Shown here in pieces: positions 11,272 through 27,160 of a stretch of DNA of 64,000 bases. The stretch is from Arctopsyche grandis (Eukaryota; Arthropoda; Insecta; Trichoptera; Hydropsychidae), in assembly GCF_051622035.1 (NCBI RefSeq), contig NC_135361.1:26343205-26407204 (forward strand). The letters run 5' to 3'. A program made the translations under genes and the position numbers. The notes under the pieces were generated by a model. It made no database searches. It saw nothing but the letters and a program-made list of their open reading frames with translations, and was not told where the DNA came from. Positions within the stretch are counted from its first letter, which is position 1, and each line of letters starts with the position of its first letter.

Positions 11272-11545
11272 ACCAGCAGCATACATAGATAAATGATTAG
11301 CGTATAATGCTTTCAATTGTGTGGTCACGGATTCATTCCCTATCTGTGCTGCTGGCCAGATCTTGGATACCTGACTCCAAGGTTGATCGTTTCCTACTAG
11401 ATTCCAATACATTTGATTTCATTAAAACGGTTCCCGCAAATTCGCACCCTGTCCTATTTCTCGCACTTATTCGACTTAACAGCATCTCGAATTCGCTTAT
11501 TTATAAAATGCTGCAAATTTTTCCATAAATGTCAACGTCAGTTTT
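11272..11545 (+). mobile_element. tRNA-derived SINE copy, degenerate
   Basis: The head shows a decayed A box (GATTAGCGTATAATGC) and B box (GTCACGGATTCATTCCC), matching the better copy at 22018. The body CTGCTGGCCAGATCTTGG, then ATTTGATTTCATTAAAACGG and AACAGCATCTCGAATTCGC, is shared with the copies at 13430, 13785 and 19436. Confidence 0.7.
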
Positions 11546-11730
11546 TCAGTATCTCGAAATTTGGCGATTTATATTTGCTGCGAAATGCTGCGAAAATTTA
11601 AATTTATCAAATTTGTCAACCCATAAATGTCTCTATGATGCTTTCTTAAAATTATTCCAAAATTGTATATCAATATTTATAATTGGTCAGGAAGGTACAC
11701 ATATGTATGTATATTTTACACCGAATCCGT

Positions 11731-12296
11731 GAAATTGTCTTTTACACGCATTCGGCAAGAGAATTGCCGAATGCGTGAATAAGCAAACATGTTGCCCAGT
11801 TCATGGATTCCGTAAATTCTTTGGCGAATGCGTGTATTCGCCAAGAATATGTCTGCTCTAAGCATGGAGTCGGCAAATAGACAGCACCTCTCCGGTGTTG
11901 TTTTTTAGAACTGGACAGCGTGGACAAGTGTCAAAGTGACAGCTGAATGAGGATGTTTAATTTACATATTATTATGTATAATATGACTACATACATTTGT
12001 TTCGATCATCTCATATGACTTATACATAAATTAATGTCATTTTTATACATTTTGATCAATATTTTAACAGTGAAACATATGTATGTAGTCATATTATACA
12101 TAATAATATGTAAATTAAACTAAATTGAACATCCTTATTCAGCTGTCACTTTGACACTTGGTTATAATATATCACGCTGTCCAGTTCACGCATTCGGCAA
12201 AGAATTTACGGAATCCGTGAACTGGGCAACGTGCTTGCATTTTTCATGCATTCGGCAATTCTCTTGCCGAATGCTTGTAATAGACAATTTCATGTA
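11731..12296. mobile_element. Foldback (long inverted repeat) element, about 566 bp
   Basis: Two arms of roughly 200 bp are inverted around a centre near 12010. The left arm begins GAAATTGTCTTTTACACGC and the right arm ends with its inverse. Each arm contains its own hairpin, CATTCGGCAAGAGAATTGCC followed by GAATG. Inner parts of the arms pair across TTTACATATTATTATGTATA. No ORF and no sure target duplication was seen. It is a non-autonomous DNA element of foldback type. Confidence 0.8.
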
Positions 12297-12299
12297 AAA

Positions 12300-13430
12300 C
12301 ATATATAAAAAATAAATAAAAATTATATATAAAAGCAGTACCAACATATATGGCAGAAATATTTTACAAAGTAGAATAAAAATACATACATATGTATGCG
12401 AAAACGGAAACCGTGGTTCAAATGGATCACGATTGTTTCGAAAGCATTTTCTTTTAAGTACGTGTAAGCTAAAGTGGGTTAGGCTACGATCACGAACGAC
12501 CCTCCGATAATTCAAAATGAGGTAAAGCAATGAGATTCTCAAATGGTGCAGATTAGTCCATCGACTACTGGTGTGCTATGCACGATTGAAGAACAGATTA
12601 TGCCCCTTCATTGAGTGATTCCAACAGAAACACGCTCATCAATTTGAATCAAACGACCTGAATTTTCAAAACAGTACTGCAAACCCCTGTATAATTGGTC
12701 CCCGATTATATTTTTGAGGTTCTATTCCGATTCGCCTTTGAAATAAAGTATGAAGTTCTCTCAAAGACATACTGCTACAAGGTAAGTTCACTTTTCACAT
12801 TGTACAAAAATATCCTAAGAGTGGTTTGGATCCTCTGTACAGAAAGTTTGAGCAGTCGTAAATCCATTTTGCTATCTTCGATACGTCATAAGCTCTCCAA
12901 TGCACACGGAGGGATTTCGTACAAAGTTTAATTCAAATTGTGCGAATTATTTGGACATCCGTGTCGGAAACTTTTGGTGGGTCGCTTCTCGTTTTTCCCG
13001 CCATTCGTTTCCGATAAATGATTAATAGGCGAGAGCGCTCACGATCGCCCAGATAGATGGATCTATGGATTGCGAATGGAAACGGTGGCCGCGATCCGCA
13101 ATTATTGTCGGATTTCACGCGAAAAACCGCGAAACGGGAATAACGACTTGACCGTAATCGAATAGCAACGATTTGTGCTCACCGACCGCTTCCTACAAAA
13201 TCGATCTACAAACAAATAGCGCCACTCCGATCGTCGAAGACAATGGACCGAAAATATTCGACAGAGATCGATTGATTGCACCGATGGATAGGCGGAATTC
13301 GCGGTTAACGACTGGCAACCCACAATGCCAGGCCACACAGATCCAACATTTTAACGTGTGTAGGTACTAAGCAAATATTGCATAAAAACAGAAGTTGCAT
13401 ATTAATACAAAGCTTCCGAAAGCTCCTCAT
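12300..13430. other. No gene recognised
   Basis: Mixed-composition sequence, more GC-rich near 12960-13330. Both strands show short open frames there (minus 13338-13102, plus 13173-13370), but none has a recognisable domain. Confidence 0.4.
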
Positions 13431-13690
13431 TAGCCACAGTGTAGTGCACTGGTAGAGTTATTGCATACCAGTAGAAAGGTCGTGGGTTCAAGTCCCGGCC
13501 AAATACGCTGTTGGCGAGATCTTGTGGTTATTGAAACACAGATCGACCGTCGCCTGCTAGAATGTTTCAATTTTTCTAGCTTAATCGTAGTGTGAAACCA
13601 ATAAATCGATATCCTCCCCCTAAATTTCTCGCAACAGCTATTAACATCTCAAATTTGTTGAATCCCATAAAATGCTACATACTGCATACT
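13430..13690 (+). mobile_element. tRNA-derived SINE copy
   Basis: The head has an A box (TAGTGCACTGGTAGAG, about 13443) and a B box (GGTTCAAGTCCCGG, about 13485) at tRNA-like spacing. An unrelated body follows, ending with AACAGCTATTAACATCTC and CATAAAATGCTACATACTGC. The tail resembles the copies at 11272 and 19436. Confidence 0.75.
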
Positions 13691-13784
13691 AAAATGCTAC
13701 ATACTGCTAACACGAAATTAACAATTAATTAATTAATACATCGAGACATCTATGTATTTTAGATTTGTACATAATTTCTACAAA

Positions 13785-14016
13785 TTATGTACAAATCTAT
13801 AAATACAAAAGATTTGCGACAGCAGGTAGGATAATTTTGTTGCCAATTTTGAGGAACCATTTCAACAATGATCAGATAAAATTGGCAAACTCTGATAAGA
13901 AACAACCGACTTGGAATCACAAATATCCAAGTCAAACCAGCAGTATAGCGGGATCGTACCCAATAATCAATTGGTGCTAAACATACACGCTACCACTGAG
14001 CCATACTGCTGGCTTA
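13785..14016 (-). mobile_element. tRNA-derived SINE copy, minus orientation
   Basis: Read on the minus strand it starts CCAGCAGTATGGCTCAGTGG, has a B-box-like GGTACGATCCCG, and continues with CAGAGTTTGCCAATTTTATC and GAAATGGTTCCTCAAAATTG. This is the same body as at 11340-11540 and 19450-19620. Confidence 0.75.
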
Positions 14017-14334
14017 TAATGTATTTCTCACAAATTTGATGATTGTCCATATGTCTCTATTGTATTTTATGTTCTATTATGTTAAAAAAAATTGTTAGTA
14101 CTTATGTAAAAAAATAATCTAACCATACATATGTGTCACCTTGGCGTGATCCCTGTCATGGCATATATTACATGTACATATAATATGTAAAAAAAATCGA
14201 CTACTCAATGTCTAATGTCAATCTAATTAGAGTTTGGCGATCGATTGCTCAATTGCTGAGCAATTACAATGTGCTGGGTGATGGAATGACGAACTGCAGG
14301 CGATAAATTGCTCGGTGAATGGTCTCCTTTAAAG

Positions 14335-14600
14335 TTCTATCCAGTGTCCAATTCTTAGCTGGAGACAAACTCCTAGCTGAAGTCAAAGCAACAGTTAACA
14401 GTTATATGCGAAGTTATAACTGGGCTCAGAGCTGAACTATGGAGTCGAAACAGGAGTTCGAGTTGCAACTGAAGTCAAAGTCTTTAGATTGAGTCGTAAT
14501 TTAAGTGAAAGTCGCTACTGCAGTCGAAACCGTAGCTAAGATCGTAGCTGAAGACGGAGTCAGAGTCGTAACTGAAGTTGGAATCACACCTGGAGTCAAA
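14335..14600. repeat. Degenerate short-period repeat (GAAGTCG / GAGTCG-like units)
   Basis: About 265 bp are made of loosely repeated words such as GCTGAAGTC, GAGTCGTAAC, GTAGCTGAAG and AACTGAAGTC, with a rough 12-18 base period. No reading frame stays open across it. It looks like an old minisatellite. Confidence 0.6.
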
Positions 14601-15383
14601 CAGCATTGAAGTTGTGTAGACTCAGAACAAAGTTCTAACTTCAAAATGACATTTTGACAAAAAGTCATTTTGAAGCAAGAACGACAGTCAAAATTGAATA
14701 ATATCTAACGACTGCAACCCTGTTAACGACAAGGATACTTGACAATACAACATACATACATACATGATCACTCTGTACAGGTACAAACTTTATTTCAAAA
14801 ACCTGTTGTAAAGCCAACTTAAAAATACAATTAAAAACTCAAATGCAACCTTTGTTTGGAATACTTAACACATATGTATGTACATATGTAAATTTTCGTG
14901 TTATTTATTACGACCAAATAAATTATTCAAATATATTATACATAAACACATTCACACTACAATCCACCACAATGCATGTACATATGTACATACATACATA
15001 CATTATTTCAATTTTTTCCTTCTAGATGTTACATATCTGATCAAGTGGACCGGACGATCGAGTTGCTATGGATAGTTAGTTAGTTGTTAGCTACAACTAT
15101 GCGGAACGTTGTGGTATCGAATCTCACGCGAGAGGTGTTATTACTTGTATCTTTCGGATCACGACTGACCAACGGTACTGCGCACCTGACCATAACCATT
15201 TTCAATCCTCGTTTGTAATATTTATATAAAGTCAAACTATTTTCGGCACAAAATACCACACTATACGGAAAACAAGCTATTTACATGAGAGATTCACTCC
15301 AGAGACTGGTTCAAGCCCGCACTGAATCATTGCACCTGTATTTAATTCCATTTACTTACCGAGCACAAAGTAAAAACGTTTAA

Positions 15384-16042
15384 CCCTTTGAGTGCTGACG
15401 TCTTTTCTGTTGAAAACCCACCACGCTGAAAATTTTCAACTACAATTATTTAGAAATCCAATAAAAAGCAGGTATAAAAATTGTAGCTAATCCAAACAAA
15501 CCCTAGATAACTACCGCCGAGGATTTCGAGTTTTGTAAAGGTGTGTTTAGACTCTCTAATATATCTTGCAACAATATAAAATAAACAAAAGAAGTCTATC
15601 AAGTCACAATCTAAATTCCAAGTCACAATCTAAAATACTCGGCAGTTAGGAACTTCCATCGGGTAATTCTGATACGGTTATAAATTCAGAAATTCCGTTG
15701 TAAGCGAGTCTTTATAAACGTTGACAAAAAAATAACACGGATTACTAGAGGTAGGACCGAAAGCGCGCCGTTTATTGTTCCATTGTTGTAAATTCTTTGT
15801 AAAAAAGGTTCGGCAAACCTTTAACAATGCATTTACAACATGTGAACAATGAACAGCGCGCTCTGGGTCCGCTCTTTACGGATTACACGACTTATGTTCA
15901 ATGCATTTTTTTTAATGTTACCTTTAAAGGCTTAGCAGGTAGTATTCTTGTTTACTTTGTACATGCAAAATTGACAACGCCTATCGGCATTTTGCAGGTC
16001 TATGGACAAAACGCCGATCGACGTTGGTCAGCATTCAAAGGG
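15384..16042. mobile_element. piggyBac-type MITE (family A), TTAA target duplication
   Basis: Ends are CCCTTTGAGTGCTGACG and the inverse of CCCTTTGAATGCTGACC, with TTAA directly outside each end (15380-15383 and 16043-16046). TTAA duplication plus CCC-starting inverted repeats is the hallmark of piggyBac-mobilised elements. No transposase remains. A smaller MITE is inserted inside it at 15746-15878. Another family member is at 50909-52454. Confidence 0.85.
15746..15878. mobile_element. hAT-type MITE (family B) nested in the piggyBac MITE
   Basis: Imperfect terminal inverted repeats begin TAGAGGTAGGACC on the left and TAAAGAGCGGACC on the right (reverse complement). The 8-bp target duplication CGGATTAC flanks both sides (15738-15745, 15879-15886). 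The core GTTCGGCAAACCTTTAACAA is shared with the copies at 19172, 33100 and 53473. Confidence 0.85.
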
Positions 16043-16049
16043 TTAACGT

Positions 16050-17345
16050 GATGCCACAGCAACCTTTGACCAAATATACTCCAATACAAATAAGACAGAA
16101 TCTCTAGTTAAGACATAACGAACAAGTTAAGAATCTAGATTTTAATTCATTAGACATATGCAGTAGCGGATGAACTTCCTTTTCAAATACTGAATCAACG
16201 GTTTCTACATGAAGCAATTTTCTTAGTTTTCGTTCATATATTTACATGTATGTATGTATGTATGTACAAACTAGACCGAGAAATCGCAATAAAGTGAAGA
16301 TGCAGAATTGAGACGCCGCAAATACGGATAAAAACACACACACACACACACATTCAACGAACGTGTGTTTTCAGCAAACAAAGAACTACATTGCGGAACA
16401 ACAAGAGGGCAAATCCCCTATTTTTCCAGACAATAATGCGAAATGCAACTCTCGGGCGCCAAAACGAAGAGCCGATGGAACGAGATTAACTGTCAAGCAA
16501 AAGTGTTACAAATGAAACCGGCGTTGTATGTAGGGTGTCTGTGTGTTCGGCCAACGGGTGGGAAACAAAGGCGGGGGAATTCTTCAAACGAGATTGCGGC
16601 AAAGCGACATATTGCCCGGACGTTTTTGCAACAATGAATTTTCGCTCTCAGCTGAAGGGAGTCGCAAAGATACAAAGATAGAAGTGTCTCAAACTGAGCA
16701 TCGCTGATACCGTTCGCCTCAGAAAACTCACTGTGAGCAAGTGCATGCTAGAGTACGTAATAAAATTCGCCACATACATACAAGGTATCCACAAAACGTA
16801 CAGATTTCATGTCTGAATAATATTAAATGACTATTATATATTGGAAAGGAGACTTGAGTGGAGCGCACTTTCCAAAAATCCTTGACATAAAGATCAAAGA
16901 TCAGAAAAAATTCCGAGTGTATCAAAAGAAAAGAAGGGAACATCAAGTTGACATTTAAATAACTAAATACGATTTTTTTTAATTTCTAAAATAGCACAAA
17001 TAACCTTCCCGTGATAGTCCCCATAGGAAATTATTGGCATCTCGAATGTTTCTTTAAAAATTAAAACTGAAATAACAGAATTTATTTAAAATATACCAAA
17101 ATTTGATATTTCGAGCGGCTTTGTCATATAGATTTGACCGCGCACGAAATTTCCGCACCAACAAACCCGCGAATAACAATACCGTGGAGAATAACTCCGT
17201 CAATTCCGCACCAACAAACCCACGTAAAGTAAAACTACAAAATTTAATTTAATTTAACAAAACAGATGTTCTTTATAGGAGATAGAAGGATAAGAGAAAA
17301 AAGTATATTTGAAAAAAAAATTGAGATGCACGGTTAAGGAAAATT
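16050..17345. other. No gene recognised
   Basis: A short (CA)n tract lies at 16335-16350. The phrase TTCCGCACCAACAAACCC occurs twice, near 17146 and 17204, about 58 bp apart. No coding domain or RNA gene was seen. Confidence 0.4.
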
Positions 17346-17349
17346 CATT

Positions 17350-17490
17350 ATCAAAGATCGGCGATCGATAGATGCTTTTCGCAAAAAAATGGTTCACTAT
17401 TGTCAATTTCTTAAAAAACTCATGCTTTTTTTTGCTACCCTGCTTTGAGCATTAATGGAGTATTGTTATTTGAAAAGCATCCATCGACCA
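17350..17490. mobile_element. hAT-type MITE (family C) copy, degenerate
   Basis: Shares AAAAAAATGGTTCACTATTG followed by TCAATT and a T-rich TTTTTTGCT core with the copies at 19282, 21187 and 61219. The ends are not clear in this copy. Confidence 0.6.
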
Positions 17491-17499
17491 CTTAAGACT

Positions 17500-18285
17500 A
17501 TTCATTATTTTTAACTTTATGCAACCGAATGCAACTAATTTAAGGACGCAAAACTACATATGTACAACCATCATAAAGTTGTCGGCATTTGCTTACGCTA
17601 TAGTTCGGCATCCTCGATACCTTTGAAAAAAATTCTATTATTTTTCCTTAAAACAAATGTTATTTTATAATTTTCTGAAAAAGCCACCAATTAGAATCTT
17701 GCAAAAACTTTTTTTTTTGTTAATTTTGCGCCCATGTGACTCTGATGTCTAATTATGAGTATCTGTTAATTTTTATTTGATATTATAATATACACGGGGA
17801 TTCACTTTTCTTCAGCGTGACTATATCGGCGCGGCATTATCGTGCGCGGCTTTGTCAAGGTGTCGATTTTTCGTTATACTTAACCATAACCAATCTAAGG
17901 TGGTGCAAGTTTCTAATGGCCTACGTTGGTAACAAATTATATAATATAAAATAAATAACATCTGGTCAGAAGAAGTATAATTAGCCTAGATAAGATTTGT
18001 CTTCGGCATAATCACTATTTTTTTTTAATTATCGGAGGGAGAGTTTCATTCCTCGGGTTTATTCTTCAAAAAAATTGCCTTGTTCGGTTGTAATCAAAAA
18101 TTATTAGAATTCATAACTCAAAAAAACCGTTGAAAAATTGGATAGTATTAAAAAAACCACTCGTGGCGCATTTTAATTGTGAAAATAATTTCAATACAAA
18201 ACCGAGCCATTGCTGTGGATATACCACGACACACATATGATTAATCCTTCAGAACGAGCTCCTTCAGCTGAAATTTAAACAAACG
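17500..18285. other. No gene recognised
   Basis: AT-rich DNA. A GC-richer phrase at about 17810-17880 (GACTATATCGGCGCGGCATT) is not open for a useful length in any frame. Confidence 0.4.
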
Positions 18286-18289
18286 AATG

Positions 18290-18560
18290 GCAAAACCGCG
18301 CGCCGCAAACGGGACGGGACGCGCTCGGTCTTGATTAATTACCGCGCCGGAAAAATCTGCACTGAATGAAGATTTTCCCGGGTTGATTTTCCCGTGACGT
18401 TAATAAATGGATCGGGCGAAAGCGGCCCCGAAATGATGAATGCTTCCGTTGGCGTCATCGCCGCGTGTTGCCGCCGTCGGCTTTATTAAATCGCTCGCCG
18501 GATAAGCTAGATTAATTCTATCTGCCGGGTGCTAAAGGGTTACTACTTTTATATTGTGTT
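18290..18560. promoter_or_regulatory. GC-rich non-coding block, candidate conserved regulatory element
   Basis: About 270 bp with many CG dinucleotides in AT-rich surroundings (for example GGGACGGGACGCGCTCGGTC and GCGTCATCGCCGCGTG). It is interspersed with TTAATTA and TTTATTAAATC words. No frame is open with a recognisable protein, and no inverted repeats mark it as a MITE. It lies left of the last visible LSD1 exon, so it may sit inside a long LSD1 intron. The regulatory role is inference from composition only. Confidence 0.3.
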
Positions 18561-18859
18561 GTGTTTCCTCGATTAACCTTTTCGGCGGGATGGTGTCGTC
18601 TACAAACGCTTACCGGTCGGAATTTTCGTCCATTACTCCACGCTCGCCCCTGTCCCTACGAACATAAATTAGAACGAGCCCAGTATGAATTTTGGATGAT
18701 ATTTGTCTTCGCTCGACTCTTGATTACCAACGCGATAAATTCATCCGATCTCCCTATTTTATAACAGTTCTATAATGAAGAAAACCGTCACAAAACAGAT
18801 CCACTGCCAAAATCGACAATTCCTTACCCAAACATATGTATGTATGTACATACATACAT

Positions 18860-19050
18860 ATACCGATACTAAATTTCAGTTTGATAGGACTAAAGGCGTT
18901 CAAAAATCGCCAAAATATACAGACACACACACGTATTTTTTCTAGATCATGAAAACGTGATCAGTGATCGATTCTGAGCTCGAATCAGTCAAAATCTCTA
19001 TTTCGAATTTTCGTATGATTACAAAACTTCATCTGTTGTTACTAATACGT
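18860..19050 (+). repeat. Dispersed repeat (family D) end fragment
   Basis: Contains GATACTAAATTTCAGTTTGA, then ACAGACACACACACGTATTT, TTCTAGATCATGAAAACGTG and ATCAGTGATCGATTCTGAGC. The same series is at 45300-45425 inside the RSK gene, so it marks the end of a dispersed repeat family. Confidence 0.7.
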
Positions 19051-19171
19051 ACATACGTAGATAAAGTAATAAAAAAAGAGCCGCTATGACATATATCCTA
19101 TGTATGCATGTATATGTGAAAGCTTCGTGCCGCATTTTTTACGCAATGTTTTATTCTCATCGACTCATGAC

Positions 19172-19272
19172 TAGAGGTAGGATAGTCACAGTGCTATCCA
19201 TTGTTCGGCAAACCTTTAACAATGCATTTACAACCTTTGAACAATACACGGCCCCCTCAGGCTCCGGTGACA
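19172..19272. mobile_element. hAT-type MITE (family B), 8-9 bp target duplication
   Basis: Starts TAGAGGTAGGATAGTCACAG and ends with GGCTCCGGTGACA. ACTCATGAC flanks both sides (19163-19171 and 19273-19281). It shares its core with the copy at 53473, in opposite orientation. Confidence 0.85.
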
Positions 19273-19281
19273 ACTCATGAC

Positions 19282-19440
19282 CAGATACCGGCGTCGAAGA
19301 TGCCTTTATGCACAAAAAATGGTTCACTATTGTCAATTACTATTGCCAACCTGTTTTTGCTCTCTTGCCTTGTAGGACACTAGTAATTGACAATAGTGAA
19401 CAATTTTTTGTGCATTAAAGCATCTTTGATGCATCATCAA
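19282..19440. mobile_element. hAT-type MITE (family C), partly palindromic
   Basis: Begins CAGATACCGGCGTCGAAGAT directly after the right target repeat of the neighbouring MITE. TGCACAAAAAATGGTTCACT followed by ATTGTCAATTA is repeated in inverse about 60 bp later, so most of it can fold into a hairpin. Confidence 0.7.
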
Positions 19441-19640
19441 ACCGGTGTTGCTGGCCTCACCTTGGTAACTCCAGGTCGATCATTTCATATCAGAGTTTGC
19501 CAATTTATCTGATTTCATTGCTGAAACGGTTCCGAAAAATTGGCAACCTATTCCCGTTTCTCACAAATTTGAGTTTCTAGAATCTCAGATTTGTTGATAA
19601 ATATAAATATGCTACCCACTCTTCTCTGTAAATGTACGTA
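19436..19640 (+). mobile_element. SINE body fragment (tRNA head missing)
   Basis: Matches the body of the SINE copies at 11340 and 13785: TGTTGCTGGCC, then AGGTCGATCATTTCATATCA, GAGTTTGCCAATTTATCTG and GAAACGGTTCCGAAAAATTG. The head was probably lost next to the adjacent MITE. Confidence 0.65.
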
Positions 19641-19644
19641 TGTA

Positions 19645-21180
19645 CATATTTCTCACAGATGCAAATCGAATTTGTCCATAAATCTCCTGACACATCTGTT
19701 TTAAGTGAAATTAACTTTAACGTTAATGCCCGATTCACTAGATGCACAAATCTTTTTTATCCACCAATTTGTCAAAGCAACACTTCTTTAAATAGTGCAA
19801 TCGTTCGTATATGCCGTATTTACGATAGCTAAGATGATTGTCCCGACCTCTTTAGTGACTATTTTAGTATTTTTAGGACAAAGGTGAAGAAAATAGTCTG
19901 TGGTTGATTTGCTTCTTCACCTTCATTGTCTTTCTTTTTCTTTTTTACTTTATGTTTCTTTGTTTAAAATCTTGATTTTTTTGTAATTTTACTTTTTTAT
20001 ATTACCAATGTGGTGCTCACTGTAAATGGAATATTATATTTTCATTTGTGTTTATTATTATTTTTTGTCTCACTATACAACTTTCTTTTTATATTTTATT
20101 CTGTATTTATTCCTATTTAAATAAAAATAAATAAATAAATGTCTCTATGGTATTGTATAAAAATATAATTGTTTATGTAAAATGTTTAGAATTGTTACAT
20201 AGTACTTATGTACAAAAACAAACGGGTTAACCTGTAATAGAATAAAAAATGAAATAATGTACACATGTATAAAACGTGATGCATTTAATGTGCTATTTTA
20301 ACATTTTTTTTTCATTTCGCGACATTTTACTCTCGTTAAGACTCTCACAAACCGACACGAATAAAACGCCGCGTAAAAAATGAGAGGGCGCGTACGCACA
20401 TAATTTTTTTGAAAACAATTTATTACACAGACAGTTCAACGAGTTAAATTATATATATTTTCAATGCACTGGACTTTAATCCGGAATTAAATGTCGATTG
20501 AGATCGTTACCATGGAGCACGTTAACCTCTATCCGGCGAGCGCCTCGTCTACGCGCGCTTTGTCGCCGAACACGAAGCAGCGTCCGCTTTTTGCCACACG
20601 GCTGATCCCCACAAAGACGACACGAAGGTAAAAGAAAATAAAAAAAAATAGGAAGAAGCGAACAATGGCGCGGTTCGATACCCAATCACCGGGTATGCTA
20701 ACGCGCCGGCAAATCTAATTACGGGAGCATCAAAAGGGAGACCACAAGGACATCAGAAAATGTGTGGCGGTGGAAAAACGCGCGCGGCCATTCATGCCAC
20801 TTTTTTCCCTACCCCCATTTTTCCCGCGCGACACAATGCCACAGCGTTTCGTTCACACTTTTTGTGCGCCTCGTCGTCCATTATTTTTTTCTACATTTTT
20901 TGGAAACATCGGCTTTGGACTTATTGAATTTTTTGAACGCGTCATTGCGCAACTCTGATTCGCACCCCCATACCACCCACTTATGGGACATGCTGTAGAA
21001 TATCGTTGACTATTCTACGTGTACATATGTATGCACATACTCTTGCTATACAAATCTACATTTTGGATATATACGGTCCCCCTGCGAAACATCGATTCTC
21101 GTTAAATGAACTCAACGTTTCGTCAGCTTGATCATCATAGTAATCATTCCAGAAACATTTTCCAATATCCCTAATAAGTT
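19645..21180. other. No gene recognised
   Basis: AT-rich, with a more GC-rich patch at 20480-20960. Within it GCGCGGTTCGATACCCAATC (about 20668) resembles a tRNA B box on the minus strand, but no tRNA cloverleaf can be formed. Overlapping short open frames at 20476-20998 show no family. Confidence 0.4.
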
Positions 21181-21186
21181 ATGAAC

Positions 21187-21335
21187 AGATACCGGCGGAC
21201 AAGATGCTCGACGGCTGAAAAAAATGGTTCACTATTGTCAATTTTTATTGACAACTATTTTTTTTTTGCTCTCCTGCTTTCTCAGACAATGGAGAGGTCT
21301 ATTGTTATTTTGTGGTGGCCACTCGACCGCCGAAC
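21187..21335. mobile_element. hAT-type MITE (family C) copy
   Basis: Begins CAGATACCGGCGGACAAGAT and continues with AAAAAAATGGTTCACTATTG, the family core. The right end is less clear. Confidence 0.65.
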
Positions 21336-21466
21336 ACTCGTTATGACTTATCTCAACTTTCAATTCAATATTTGAGCCGTTATATTTGAATGTGGCAGAA
21401 GTCCAAATTTCAGTCCCAAAAACACTATTTCTGTTTGACAAAATTCACAAATTATTATTATTTACT

Positions 21467-21745
21467 AGCTGAATCCGGCATGCGTTGCAATGCCACAATA
21501 ACGCATTCCTGTTCCCATTTGTCGGAAAAACGCAGGCAGCGAACACATTTGAAATTATTACGTTGCAATGACACCCATTCCAATTTTTCCCGTTTCCGTT
21601 CCCGTTTTTTCCCGATTTTTTTTCACAGTAATCTTCCCGGACATGCATACAACAAATCCCGAAAGTTCCATCGTAATCGGTTCAGTGGTTTAGGAACCTA
21701 TTCCAGACACACACACAGACATTCATTTTTATTTATATAGAAGAT
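21467..21745 (+). repeat. Dispersed repeat beginning ACTAGCTGAATCCGGC
   Basis: Begins TACTAGCTGAATCCGGCATG and ends with ATCGGTTCAGTGGTTTAGGA, then CACACACACAGACATTCATT and ATATAGAAGAT. A CTAGCTGA.CCGGC start with such a tail is a widespread arthropod interspersed repeat. I cannot assign its class with certainty. It contains no ORF. Confidence 0.55.
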
Positions 21746-22017
21746 TTTAATTCGATATGTCCAGATTCTTAGAAAAGCAGAATAAACGTATTACAAGCCA
21801 CCAGTATATATTTTTTTAAATATTGTTAAACGCAAAACATCACATTTAATGTTTTGCGAGATATTTTTCGAAATAAAGAAAAGTGGACTTATGCCACTTT
21901 CAATTATAACGGCTCATTTATTAAATACAAAAACAACGCGGCTAGAAAATAACGACTGCTCTCGAACATTTTTTTTTCATTATAGAGATTGTTGCAATGA
22001 TTTAACTCTTAAATAAA

Positions 22018-22230
22018 CCAGCAACATAGCTCAGTGGTTAGCGTATAAAGCTAACAATTGAGGGGTCACGGGTTCGAGCCCTGATCCATTGATGCTGGCC
22101 AGCCTTGAATATATGACTCGGGTCGATCGTTTTGACTTTTGTTTATAAATTGACTTCTCAACGCAAACTTCTACACATTGAAAATCGAACATTTCATACA
22201 AGTCGATACAATCGAACAAATAAACTCATT
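22018..22230 (+). mobile_element. tRNA-derived SINE, best-preserved head
   Basis: The A box TAGCTCAGTGGTTAGCG (22027) and B box GGGTTCGAGCCC (22070) are near-canonical and about 43 bp apart. CTGGCCAGCCTTGAATA and GACTCGGGTCGATCG follow, in the place of the shared SINE body. The internal promoter looks intact. Confidence 0.8.
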
Positions 22231-22822
22231 ATAAAAAAGAGATGAATAATGAACGACATTGTCGCAAATAGATTATGAACGGATGAACGCAACATCAGAC
22301 CGTGAAAATCAAACTTGATTCATCCATCGATCGAATCTTACGTACAAATGTACTATGTATTACCAAAGCTCATCGCGTTCAGCGAGTTATTTGATATCTG
22401 TGACAAAAGAAAATAATCGAAAACAAAACAACAACAACAAAAAAATCACAAAACACACTCCAACTCAACTTCCAACCAGATCAAAAGTATTCCGATCAGA
22501 GAAGTAAGAGAAGAAGCACACAAATCGAAATACAATCGACAGCGTAATAAAAAGGGTCCATAGAAATATTCCCATAGTGGCGGTGAGAAGCGGTAAACCA
22601 GGCGCATTACTTACGGGTCTTGTTTGGCTTTGTATGATAGGCGATTCCACGAAAGCGTGACTTTCGACCGCGACCCAACCTAGGAGATCTTTTTACACAC
22701 AAGATCCGTTACGAATTAAAGGAACCGTGGACGATCGGATTGGCAATAGTCGATAGAACAGAGTAGATTCTGTCCAACAGACGAGATATGGTACAAGAAT
22801 ACCAAAAAAAATGCACTGCTCA

Positions 22823-27160
<4,338 letters not shown>

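Noticed and set aside
15050..15200. Possible further SINE head (GGTATCGAATCTC with TAGTTAGTTGTTAGC)
   Set aside because: The box spacing and wording are too degenerate, and no shared body follows.
20600..20715. tRNA-like words GGTATCGAACCGC and TAGCATACCCGG on the minus strand
   Set aside because: No cloverleaf with paired acceptor and anticodon stems can be built, and the similarity is limited to a B-box-like word. Possibly a SINE head, but not supported.
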